Source: Rickettsiaceae bacterium (lineage in GTDB: Bacteria > Pseudomonadota > Alphaproteobacteria > Rickettsiales > Rickettsiaceae). Taken from it: 14,478 bases of DNA. The first letter of the stretch is position 1; each line of letters begins with the position of its first letter. A program made the position numbers and the translations under genes. Location of the stretch: assembly GCA_021741085.1 (NCBI GenBank), contig JAIOYM010000025.1:1-14478 (forward strand), in the 5' to 3' direction. The notes under the pieces were generated by a model, which had not been told where the DNA came from, searched no databases, and saw nothing but the letters and a program-made list of their open reading frames with translations. Below are positions 1 to 5,839 of this stretch, one piece after another.

Positions 1-1
1 A

Positions 2-298
2 GAACAAGATGCACGAAAATTCAAATCAGATCATTTAAGATTTAAAGATAAGTTTCTTCATGCCTTGAGTGTAGTTACTAAGACTTTGGGATTAACCTCC
101 ATAACAAATTCTTTGGAGGCTAGGGTAAATGAATCTTCCCAAAAAACTCTAAGTAATCTAGAAAGACAAGTTTTTGAGATTAAGCGTGGTATTAACAATA
201 GTACATCACAACAGCCTCATTCTGATGCTTCAGTTGTGCAAAAGGATAAAAAACACGTTAAACAACCTAAAAAAGGAGGGGGAATAAGTTTGCAATAA
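2..298 (+). CDS. C-terminal part of an unrecognised protein (5' end outside window)
   Basis: The frame is open from the first complete codon of the window to the TAA at 296-298, giving 98 residues, so a gene begins upstream of the window. A TTG at 65 could be read as a start but nothing favours it, since the frame stays open above it. The visible part is hydrophilic and probably helical (residues about 1-70), with alternating charged and hydrophobic residues that suggest a coiled or bundled helix. It ends in a very basic, glycine-containing tail with KDKK, KQPKK and GGG. There is no membrane segment or cysteine. I do not recognise the family. A basic disordered tail could bind nucleic acid or be a secretion signal, but that is guesswork. 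The gene is followed by about 100 bases of non-coding DNA and then the oppositely oriented tRNA-Lys. Confidence 0.6.
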   Translation, partial: EQDARKFKSDHLRFKDKFLHALSVVTKTLGLTSITNSLEARVNESSQKTLSNLERQVFEIKRGINNSTSQQPHSDASVVQKDKKHVKQPKKGGGISLQ

Positions 299-351
299 CC
301 AAATAATAATTTTGTTCTGTATAGCTAGGGGTGTTTTAGTGCAATTGTTTG

Positions 352-373
352 AGTGGTATTTCAAGAAACCGCT
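352..373. terminator. possible hairpin between partial gene and tRNA-Lys
   Basis: An imperfect inverted repeat pairs AGTGGT with ACCGCT (one G-U pair) and continues weakly inside across a bulged A. It lies between the convergent ends of the partial plus-strand gene and the minus-strand tRNA-Lys and could end either transcript. There is no T-run on either side, so this is a weak call. Confidence 0.2.
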
Positions 374-382
374 AAGATAATC

Positions 383-399
383 ACCAGAAAGATTCTGGT
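383..399 (-). terminator. hairpin abutting and including the tRNA-Lys 3' CCA
   Basis: ACCAGAA at 383-389 and TTCTGGT at 393-399 form a perfect 7-bp stem with a 3-base loop. On the minus strand the first arm starts at the tRNA discriminator base and includes the encoded CCA. The precursor can therefore fold a second hairpin directly on the mature 3' end. It could be a terminator or a processing signal; there is no U-tract after it (the minus strand continues GATTATCTTA). Confidence 0.4.
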
Positions 400-471
400 G
401 AGCCCGCCGAGATTCGAACTCGGGACATCATGATTAAAAGTCAGGCGCTCTACCAGCTGAGCTACGGGCTC
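396..471 (-). tRNA. tRNA-Lys (anticodon UUU)
   Basis: Read on the minus strand this is a complete cloverleaf. The acceptor stem GAGCCCG pairs perfectly with CGGGCTC. U8-A9 are followed by a D-arm starting GCTC, and the T-arm is CCGAG-TTCGAAT-CTCGG. The anticodon loop is CTTTTAA, putting UUU at plus positions 436-438, which decodes AAA/AAG as lysine. The discriminator is A at 399, and CCA is encoded at 396-398, so the mature 3' end does not need to be added. A strong promoter lies about 50 bases upstream. The gene is on its own, with no other tRNA beside it. Confidence 0.97.
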
Positions 472-522
472 TGGTAAATGTTATAAGATAATGCAAATCA
501 GCGTTTTTAACATTACTAACAA

Positions 523-551
523 TTTATAGCATCTTTATTTTTACCGGTCAA
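523..551 (-). promoter_or_regulatory. sigma-70-type promoter for tRNA-Lys
   Basis: On the minus strand there is a -35 box TTGACC (546-551), a 17-base spacer and a -10 box TATAAA (523-528). It is preceded by TGC, which makes an extended -10. The predicted start is near 516, leaving a leader of about 45 bases before the tRNA at 471. This is the best promoter match I found in the window. Confidence 0.65.
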
Positions 552-562
552 GCATTGTTTGT

Positions 563-582
563 AGTAAATTTTCAATTTTACT
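563..582. repeat. inverted repeat upstream of the tRNA-Lys promoter
   Basis: AGTAAATT (563-570) pairs with AATTTTACT (574-582) with one bulged T and a 3-base loop. It sits just upstream of the tRNA promoter and downstream of the pilin-like gene, so it may help end the 652-2603 transcript. It is AT-only apart from the outer pair positions, so chance is possible. Confidence 0.25.
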
Positions 583-595
583 TCATATTTTTTAA

Positions 596-628
596 AGTGC
601 GCATATATATTTTGTTTAATAGCACACT
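596..628 (-). terminator. possible terminator of the pilus-like cassette
   Basis: AGTGCGC (596-602) and GCACACT (622-628) can pair as seven positions with one mismatch around a 19-base AT loop. On the minus strand the second arm is followed by TTTAAAAAA. It lies about 25 bases after the stop of the pilin-like gene. A second perfect 7-bp repeat (640-646 with 654-660) overlaps the last codons of that gene. Confidence 0.3.
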
Positions 629-651
629 ATAGTCTTTAGATTTGGTTAAAT

Positions 652-1200
652 TCACCAAATATCATCCAAATAGTTAATGCTAACACCTATACAGTCGTTT
701 AAATATTTATTGTCTGATACTATACCTACAGGAGAGATCCAATTAGATTCTTTTCTTACTCCAACTAAATGATTCGTGAAGTTATCTATATCTGTTACGC
801 ATTGCCAAGATGATATTACCTGGCCTAAATTATTTGATATTTCTTGCGATTCTATGATAGGTATAAGCAATATACGTTTTCCTTCAAATTCTTTATTTAC
901 AGAGCTATTCATGGCTGTATTAGTGATAGCTTTGAATTGTATTTTGATTTTATAATCAGAACTAATCGCTAGGGTTTCAAAGAAGGGGTTAATAATATCT
1001 GATCCATCAGAGCTTACAAGGATATTTTGTCCAGGAAAACTGGAACTGGAATTAGTAGTAATAATTGTATTTACTTTTTGTACGAGTGCATAAATATATT
1101 GGTCAGATATCTGCAATAATCCTCTAAGTCTACTTTCATCAGAAAAGGTAGCTGTGGAGTTTAAAACTAAAAACAACATTATAGCAACAAGCCTTTTCAT
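652..1200 (-). CDS. secreted protein resembling the globular head of a type IV pilin
   Basis: The 182-residue product starts with a Sec-type signal (MKR, hydrophobic residues 4-14, likely cut near residue 20) and has no type III prepilin signal (no G-F-T-L-I-E). After it comes a probable helix (21-50). The rest, about 80-172, follows the layout of a type IV pilin head. There is a beta stretch, then E-F-E-G-K-R-I-L-L-I-P like the pilin 'GK-hydrophobic-P' strand, then S-W-Q-C (Cys134) and Y-L-N-D-C (Cys170) matching the W-x-C ... Y-L-x-x-C disulfide loop of PilA. These are the only two cysteines. It is the last gene of a four-gene minus-strand cassette, 12 bases after the PilP-like gene. No Shine-Dalgarno is seen. 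The pilin resemblance is by pattern only; a lone periplasmic or surface protein of another kind is possible. Confidence 0.6.
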   Translation of the reverse strand: MKRLVAIMLFLVLNSTATFSDESRLRGLLQISDQYIYALVQKVNTIITTNSSSSFPGQNILVSSDGSDIINPFFETLAISSDYKIKIQFKAITNTAMNSSVNKEFEGKRILLIPIIESQEISNNLGQVISSWQCVTDIDNFTNHLVGVRKESNWISPVGIVSDNKYLNDCIGVSINYLDDIW

Positions 1201-1212
1201 ATCGCATAAGTT

Positions 1213-1542
1213 TTAATTATAAACGTTTACTATAAGTTGAAACGTATCATTATATAGATTCTCTATTAATACACTGTCTAAATCTATAGAGATGATTTTA
1301 ATATCTTGAATTGTAGAACCAACGCCTAAAATATGATTATTTATTATGCAATATTTATGATTCTCTCCTATAAAAATGCCTTGCAGCTTATAATCTGTAG
1401 AGAAATTTATTATAGGTTTTGTTGGGTTTGTTTCATTATCGGCAGACTTTTCAGCATAAATAATATTCGTAGTAACTATATTCATGTAGATAAATAAAAA
1501 GATACTAGCAAAGGTTATTAGTTTTTTATCATTTCTTGTCAT
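1213..1542 (-). CDS. PilP/GspC-like periplasmic protein with one HR-type domain
   Basis: This is a short protein (109 residues) with an N-terminal hydrophobic segment (about 9-29), either a membrane anchor or a signal peptide ending near IYA-E. A linker rich in N, T and P (31-48) is followed by a small beta domain (51-106). The domain reads Y-K-L-Q-G-I-F-I-G, then I-I-N-N...G-V-G-S-T-I, then I-I-S-I-D-L-D-S-V-L-I. That rhythm is typical of the 'homology region' of GspC, PilP and MshK, which docks the inner-membrane complex onto the secretin. Its start overlaps the end of the PilO-like gene by 14 bases, which implies coupled translation. The family assignment rests on this pattern and the neighbours; the domain is shorter than a full PilP (which is usually a lipoprotein of about 170 residues) and no lipobox cysteine is present. 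Confidence 0.6.
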   Translation of the reverse strand: MTRNDKKLITFASIFLFIYMNIVTTNIIYAEKSADNETNPTKPIINFSTDYKLQGIFIGENHKYCIINNHILGVGSTIQDIKIISIDLDSVLIENLYNDTFQLIVNVYN

Positions 1543-2047
1543 AAGCTAATGCCTGTAAATTTAATGTAATCTGAAGCTGGTTATAATCTATATTATTAAA
1601 ACTCAAGTTTAAAATTTTATAAATCATTCTTGAGTCGCTAAATTTTTCTAAAATTTGCATCAATTCGTTATAATTAGTAGTGAATTGTAGCTTGTAGTCT
1701 ATCAAAAAAAATTTTTTCTCATTATCTTTGTTTAGTAAGGTAAAATTCTCTTCATTAGAAATAAAGTTAATTTTTTTTGAGATGCAACTGTAAATAAAAT
1801 TATTAATGGAATCAACATTATAAACAAAAGGAGCGCTATTAAAATTCAAATTACTTTCAAGATTTTTTAAATACACCTCATTGTTAAAATAACTTTTCAA
1901 AGAGAGTATATTAGAACAAACAGTAACAATAATTGATAGAGTTAGCACAAAAGCTTGTATTTGTTTTTTGCGCGAAGTCATCCATAAAGATATTTTAGTT
2001 AAAATTCCCCAAGGTAACTTTAGCTTTATAATTGTATACTTTAACAT
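1529..2047 (-). CDS. PilO-like bitopic inner-membrane protein
   Basis: The 172-residue product has one transmembrane helix at about 30-50, a helical stretch after it, and a C-terminal domain (about 115-170). That domain alternates strand-helix-strand in the way of the ferredoxin-like domain of PilO/GspM: a strand (F-F-L-I-D-Y-K-L-Q-F), a helix (Y-N-E-L-M-Q-I-L-E-K-F), then I-L-N-L-S-F and L-Q-I-T-L-N-L-Q-A-L strands. In the known machines this protein pairs with PilN and links the cytoplasmic platform to the periplasm. The start at 2047 overlaps the upstream gene by 53 bases. A second ATG at 1981 (residue 23) would remove the overlap and still keep the membrane helix, so the true start is uncertain; neither has a good ribosome site. 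Only the overall architecture supports the name. Confidence 0.55.
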   Translation of the reverse strand: MLKYTIIKLKLPWGILTKISLWMTSRKKQIQAFVLTLSIIVTVCSNILSLKSYFNNEVYLKNLESNLNFNSAPFVYNVDSINNFIYSCISKKINFISNEENFTLLNKDNEKKFFLIDYKLQFTTNYNELMQILEKFSDSRMIYKILNLSFNNIDYNQLQITLNLQALAYDKK

Positions 2048-2603
2048 TTGATCTTTTTGAGTTGTTTTTTATTTTATTGTTTTTGTTATTAGCCATTTGT
2101 TTGTTTAAATAGTTAATAATAAATGGTACCTCTGCATCTTCGTTTTTTTTAGAATCTTTAGGATTATCAAATTTGGGTTGATTGCTACTAATAACAATAT
2201 TCTTTATAAATAATGATTGCTTTACCTTGCTTACAAGTTCTTGTAGATATGAGTATAAACTATCTATATCTTGTGCTCTTATACTTAACTCTAGGGTGTT
2301 TGTGGTATTTATGATATTTAATTTAGTTATAAAGGCTTTGTTGCCAGTAATTTTAGTTAGATTTTCTAATATAGACTTTGTACTACCAATATTTTGAGGT
2401 GTGTATAAAAAAAATGTTTCACTACTTCGCATATCATTAATATTTTTCTTGGTAGCTTCTATGTCCTTAAGTATAGAATTGTTCATAATATAAAGTGCAA
2501 AGAATGCAACTATGTTTAGTAATAGTAGTAACAGCAGTAACAAAACTCCAATTCTTTTAATATTAGATTTAATTTCAAGCATTTGGATTAAAAACATCTT
2601 CAT
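1995..2603 (-). CDS. PilN/GspL-like bitopic inner-membrane protein
   Basis: The first gene of the cassette encodes 202 residues. A short cytoplasmic N-terminus is followed by a strong transmembrane helix (about 18-38, with a run of leucines), a helical region, and a periplasmic domain (about 88-140 plus 188-199). The domain has the strand-helix-strand-strand order of PilN/GspL: I-T-K-L-N-I-I, L-E-L-S-I-R-A, helix D-S-L-Y-S-Y-L-Q-E-L, F-I-K-N-I-V-I, and a final Y-K-A-K-V-T-L. Between the last two strands is a long low-complexity insert rich in N and K (about 142-187), unusual for the family. No pilM-like gene precedes it, although pilM normally starts such operons. Possible starts are residues 1, 3 and 8; the predicted promoter favours the later ones because it leaves almost no leader before residue 1. 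Confidence 0.55.
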   Translation of the reverse strand: MKMFLIQMLEIKSNIKRIGVLLLLLLLLLNIVAFFALYIMNNSILKDIEATKKNINDMRSSETFFLYTPQNIGSTKSILENLTKITGNKAFITKLNIINTTNTLELSIRAQDIDSLYSYLQELVSKVKQSLFIKNIVISSNQPKFDNPKDSKKNEDAEVPFIINYLNKQMANNKNNKIKNNSKRSNVKVYNYKAKVTLGNFN

Positions 2604-2615
2604 TGCACAACTTAA

Positions 2616-2645
2616 AGTATATATTTAGATTGGATAGTCTTGCAA
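2616..2645 (-). promoter_or_regulatory. candidate promoter of the pilus-like cassette
   Basis: On the minus strand TTGCAA (2640-2645) is followed after 18 bases by TATACT (2616-2621). Transcription would start near 2609, only about 6 bases before the ATG at 2603 and about 27 bases before the alternative ATG at 2582. The match to sigma-70 boxes is good but the region is AT-rich. Confidence 0.45.
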
Positions 2646-2697
2646 CTAAATCTTTTTCTCGGGGGCTATTTCAAAATGCTAATTTTTTTAATCTAGC

Positions 2698-2732
2698 TCA
2701 AACTCTAGCTATAGCTTTTTCAAGCTGTTTGA
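2698..2732. repeat. inverted repeat in the divergent region before def
   Basis: TCAAAC (2698-2703) pairs with GTTTGA (2727-2732), and AGCT inside each arm extends the stem past a 3-base bulge. The 10-base palindrome AGCTATAGCT (2707-2716) lies within it. It is located between the divergently transcribed cassette and def operon, near where a def promoter would be expected (a weak TTTTCA-17-TATATA pair is at 2717-2745). It could be an operator or a leader hairpin. Confidence 0.3.
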
Positions 2733-2790
2733 ATTATATTATATACAAATAAGTAAAAGTTAATTTTTAGATAAAACATAATCAGTAATT

Positions 2791-3330
2791 ATGGCTGTGT
2801 TAAATTTGGTTACTGCTCCTGATTATATATTAAGACAGAGGTCAAAAAACGTAACTACCCACGATATCAACACCAAAAGTTTTATGGATGATATGCTCAA
2901 TACTATGTACCATAACAAGGGGGTAGGGCTTGCAGCGGTTCAAGTTGGAGTTTTGCAAAGAATAATTGTTATTGATATGCAAGATCTAGTAAATCCTGAT
3001 GAAATAGCTAGGCAAGAAGGATTTTACCCTCTATTTTTAGTGAATCCAGAAATAATCAAACTATCTGAAGATAAAGTTGGTGCTAGTGAAGGTTGTTTAT
3101 CTCTGCCAGAGCAGAGTATAGAGTTAAATCGCCCCTCTTCTTTAAGTGTTAAATATCAAGACTATAATAATAATAATGTTATCTTGGAAGCTGATGGGTG
3201 GCTTGCTAGAGCTATTCAACATGAAATTGATCATTTAGATGGCAGGCTTCTTGTAGATTATTTATCTCATTTAAAAAAAGAGTTTGCGATGAAGAAATTG
3301 GCTAAAATAAAGAACACCCAAGAGTTATGA
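2791..3330 (+). CDS. def: peptide deformylase
   Basis: This enzyme removes the formyl group from the N-terminal methionine of new proteins at the ribosome. All three family motifs are present: GVGLAAVQ at 44-51, EGCLS at 100-104, and QHEIDH at 143-148. They supply the metal ligands Cys102, His144 and His148 and the catalytic Glu145. The length of 179 residues is normal. It is the first gene of a four-gene plus-strand operon, and its stop overlaps the fmt start (ATGA), so the enzymes that add and remove the formyl group are translated together. The ATG at 2791 follows an AT-rich leader without a clear Shine-Dalgarno. Confidence 0.97.
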   Translation: MAVLNLVTAPDYILRQRSKNVTTHDINTKSFMDDMLNTMYHNKGVGLAAVQVGVLQRIIVIDMQDLVNPDEIARQEGFYPLFLVNPEIIKLSEDKVGASEGCLSLPEQSIELNRPSSLSVKYQDYNNNNVILEADGWLARAIQHEIDHLDGRLLVDYLSHLKKEFAMKKLAKIKNTQEL

Positions 3331-4241
3331 AAATAATTTTTATGGGCAGCTCCGAGTTTTCTTGCCCAGCTTTAGAAAAGCTAATAGAAAGCCATCACAA
3401 GGTAGTAGCAGTTTTTACTAACCCTCCTAAGCCAAAGGGTAGGGGGTATAAGTTAGGTGTAACTGTTGTACATGAGTTGGCAAATAGGTATAATTTAGAT
3501 GTTTATACGCCAATTAGTTTAAAATTAGCAGAAGTACAGCAACAAATCACTGATATTGATGCCGACCTAATAGTTGTAGTATCATACGGCATGATATTGC
3601 CGGCAGCTATTTTGAAAAATAAAAAATATGGTTGTATTAATATACACCCTTCTAAATTGCCTAAATTTCGTGGCGCTGCTCCGCTTCAACATATAATTTT
3701 AGCTGGAGAACTTGAGAGTTCTGTATGTATAATCCAGATGGATGAGGGTGTTGATACAGGCGATATATTAATGCAAAGGCATGTAGATTTGCAAGATAAT
3801 ATAGATTACAAAACACTAAGTCGATTAAAAGCCAATTTGGGCGCAGAACTTCTCCTTGAAACATTAGGTAATATAGATAACTTAAAACCTTTAGCACAAA
3901 GCAACGAAGGCGCTAGTTATGCCCATAAAATAAGTAAAGAAGATTTAAGAATTAACTGGAATAATTCCGCTCAAGACATTGAAAGGCAAATAAGGGCCTT
4001 TAGTAGTTTTTCTGGTGCATTTTTTTTACATAACGGAGAAATAATAAAAATTTTTCAAGCCAAATATAATAATGTAAAAAGAGAAGTTCTATCCGGGCAG
4101 GTTATGGATGATAAAATTACGATAGCTTGCAGAGATGGTGAGTTAATAGTTGAAGTTTTACAAAGATCTGGTAAGAATAAGATGACTAGCAAAGAATTTT
4201 TACGAGGTTATAAATTACCAATAGGCACAATATTAAATTAA
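3327..4241 (+). CDS. fmt: methionyl-tRNA formyltransferase
   Basis: This enzyme transfers a formyl group from 10-formyl-tetrahydrofolate to Met-tRNA(fMet) for translation initiation. The N-terminal Rossmann domain starts MKIIFMGSSEFS. The catalytic region holds I-N-I-H-P-S-K-L-P with Asn105 and His107, then F-R-G-A-A-P-L-Q (115-121) and G-V-D-T-G-D with Asp143. These match the Asn-His-Asp triad of the Escherichia coli enzyme. The C-terminal part (about 205-304) has the tRNA-binding OB-fold pattern. At 304 residues it is full length for the family (slightly short of 315). It overlaps def by four bases and is followed by secF after five bases. Confidence 0.97.
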   Translation: MKIIFMGSSEFSCPALEKLIESHHKVVAVFTNPPKPKGRGYKLGVTVVHELANRYNLDVYTPISLKLAEVQQQITDIDADLIVVVSYGMILPAAILKNKKYGCINIHPSKLPKFRGAAPLQHIILAGELESSVCIIQMDEGVDTGDILMQRHVDLQDNIDYKTLSRLKANLGAELLLETLGNIDNLKPLAQSNEGASYAHKISKEDLRINWNNSAQDIERQIRAFSSFSGAFFLHNGEIIKIFQAKYNNVKREVLSGQVMDDKITIACRDGELIVEVLQRSGKNKMTSKEFLRGYKLPIGTILN

Positions 4242-4246
4242 AAAAT

Positions 4247-5167
4247 ATGCAATTATTTCCATTAAAACTTATACCAGATAACACCAACATTAATTTTGTC
4301 AAATTCCGCAAGCTAAATTATATTATAGCAATTGCACTTGTATTGTTAAGCTTATTACATGTAATAGTATTCCAATTTAATTATGGTATAGATTTTGTTG
4401 GTGGTATAAGTATAGACATTCAAACTAAAAACGTTCCCGAAATATCTAAAATGCGTACATTGCTATCTGAGGAAAAGATTGGTGAAGTTGTGATACAAAA
4501 TTTTGGCACAGAAAACAATGTTTCTATAAGGGTTGCAGCACAACAAAATTTAGATTTTGATAAAACAATCGAGATAATAAAAAATAAATTGGATAAAAAT
4601 TTCCCCAATGAAATTGAATATAGACAGATAGATTTCGTTGGCCCCCAAGTTGGCGCGCAAATTGTTTGGAGCGGTTTTCAAGCTATTATCTTAGCCTTTG
4701 CAGCTATAATGGTGTATGTATGGTTTCGTTTTGAATGGCAGTTTGGTTTGGGTGTGGTTTCATCACTTATACATGATACGATATTATGTTTAGGTTTTAT
4801 AAGTTACACAAGATTGGATTTTAATTTAAGCACCATAGCCGCAATATTAACTGTTATAGGTTATTCGGTAAATGACTCAGTTGTTATTTACGATCGTATT
4901 AGAGAAAATTTCCGCAAATATACAAAAAAAGATACCAAGGAGATAATTAATTCAAGTATAAATGAAACTCTTTCTAGGACTACGCTTACGGTTCTTACTA
5001 CCCTGCTTGCAAATCTAGCTTTGATATTATTTGGAGGAGAAGCGTTAAGAAGTTTCAGTTTGGTAGTTTTTGTAGGCATTATAGTGGGTACTTATTCCTC
5101 TATTTTTGTTTCAGCCCCAATATTAACGTTGTTTAATCTCAAAAAATTTACCGGTAAAAGAAATTGA
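4247..5167 (+). CDS. secF: protein translocase subunit SecF
   Basis: This is an RND-type membrane subunit that, with SecD, uses the proton motive force to help pull secreted proteins through SecYEG. The first transmembrane helix (about 23-44) is followed by the signature Y-G-I-D-F-V-G-G (46-53), a periplasmic P1 head (about 55-130), and five more helices in the C-terminal half. The latter carry the family stretch G-Y-S-V-N-D-S-V-V-I-Y-D-R-I-R. The length of 306 residues is normal. secD is not next to it here, although the two are often adjacent or fused, so secD must lie elsewhere. The gene follows fmt by five bases and precedes nfuA by one base, with its TGA at 5165-5167. Confidence 0.96.
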   Translation: MQLFPLKLIPDNTNINFVKFRKLNYIIAIALVLLSLLHVIVFQFNYGIDFVGGISIDIQTKNVPEISKMRTLLSEEKIGEVVIQNFGTENNVSIRVAAQQNLDFDKTIEIIKNKLDKNFPNEIEYRQIDFVGPQVGAQIVWSGFQAIILAFAAIMVYVWFRFEWQFGLGVVSSLIHDTILCLGFISYTRLDFNLSTIAAILTVIGYSVNDSVVIYDRIRENFRKYTKKDTKEIINSSINETLSRTTLTVLTTLLANLALILFGGEALRSFSLVVFVGIIVGTYSSIFVSAPILTLFNLKKFTGKRN

Positions 5168-5168
5168 T

Positions 5169-5732
5169 ATGTATATAGAGACAGAGTTCACGCCAAATCA
5201 AAATGCTTTAAAATTCTTACCAGGTCAAGAAATAAGCCCCGGTGAAACAAAGTTTTTTGACAACATTGAAGCCTCGCACGAAAGCGGTTTGGCTAATCAG
5301 CTATTTCATATAGAAGGTGTAAAGGCAGTATTTTTTGGCACAGATTTCATAACTATAACTAAGCACGAAAATATTGGATGGGAATTAATTAAGCCAGAGA
5401 TTTTGATGACGATAAGTAGTTATTTACTTGCGAAATTACCTATATATAGGAAAAGTAATTCGGATACTAGCTTTAGTCAGAATATTATATATGATAATTT
5501 GAGTGCAATTGAAAAACAAATTATTGAAATATTGGATAATTACATAAGGCCATCGGTTGCTGCTGACGGGGGAGACATAATTTTTGTGGCTTTTGAAGAC
5601 GGTGTTGTGAAGCTACGCATGCAGGGTGCTTGTTCGGGATGTCCAAGTTCTACAATAACTCTAAAAAACGGTATAGAGTCTATGTTAAAGCAGTATATTC
5701 CAGAAATTGAGGCAGTAGAAGAAGTTATTTAA
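5169..5732 (+). CDS. nfuA: NfuA-type Fe-S cluster carrier protein
   Basis: This protein receives assembled Fe-S clusters and passes them to target enzymes. Residues about 1-85 form the Nfu N-terminal domain found in mitochondrial and alphaproteobacterial members (start MYIETEFTPN, later F-P/L-P-G and F-F-G-T-D-F-I-T-I-T). Residues about 112-187 are the NifU C-terminal domain with I-R-P-S-V-A-A-D-G-G-D and the cluster-binding C-S-G-C (Cys155, Cys158) followed by P-S-S-T-I-T-L-K-N-G-I-E. The length of 187 matches the family. It is the last gene of the def-fmt-secF operon. The only other Fe-S assembly gene visible is iscS, in a different operon on the other strand. Confidence 0.95.
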   Translation: MYIETEFTPNQNALKFLPGQEISPGETKFFDNIEASHESGLANQLFHIEGVKAVFFGTDFITITKHENIGWELIKPEILMTISSYLLAKLPIYRKSNSDTSFSQNIIYDNLSAIEKQIIEILDNYIRPSVAADGGDIIFVAFEDGVVKLRMQGACSGCPSSTITLKNGIESMLKQYIPEIEAVEEVI

Positions 5733-5733
5733 T

Positions 5734-5752
5734 AGCTTTATACAAAAAAGCT
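5734..5752 (+). terminator. hairpin right after nfuA
   Basis: AGCTTT (5734-5739) pairs with AAAGCT (5747-5752) around a 7-base loop. It begins two bases after the nfuA stop and is followed by CTGGTCTTCTC, pyrimidine-rich but not a T-run. It probably marks the end of the def-nfuA transcript. Confidence 0.35.
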
Positions 5753-5791
5753 CTGGTCTTCTCTACCACCTCAAAAGCAATCTTAATATAA

Positions 5792-5815
5792 GTAGCCCTA
5801 AAATTAAAAGGCTAC
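5792..5815. terminator. hairpin between the convergent nfuA and 416-residue genes
   Basis: GTAGCC (5792-5797) pairs with GGCTAC (5810-5815) around a 12-base AT loop. It lies 24 bases beyond the minus-strand stop at 5840 and could act in both directions. This is the most GC-rich stem among the hairpins described here. Confidence 0.45.
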
Positions 5816-5839
5816 CAATTGTTGTGTCATGACTAGAAG

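Noticed and set aside
369..378. Ten-base match CCGCTAAGAT shared with the region near 5861-5870
   Set aside because: Too short and without a matching flank; chance in AT-rich DNA.
2182..2397. Plus-strand open frame of 71 codons, hydrophobic
   Set aside because: Antisense to the PilN-like gene; the hydrophobic look comes from the AT-rich complement of K/N codons.
2604..2790. Riboswitch or structured leader before def
   Set aside because: The inverted repeat is short and AT-rich and matches no riboswitch class I know. It is reported only as a repeat.
3661..3897. Minus-strand open frame of 78 codons within fmt
   Set aside because: Antisense to the catalytic region of fmt.
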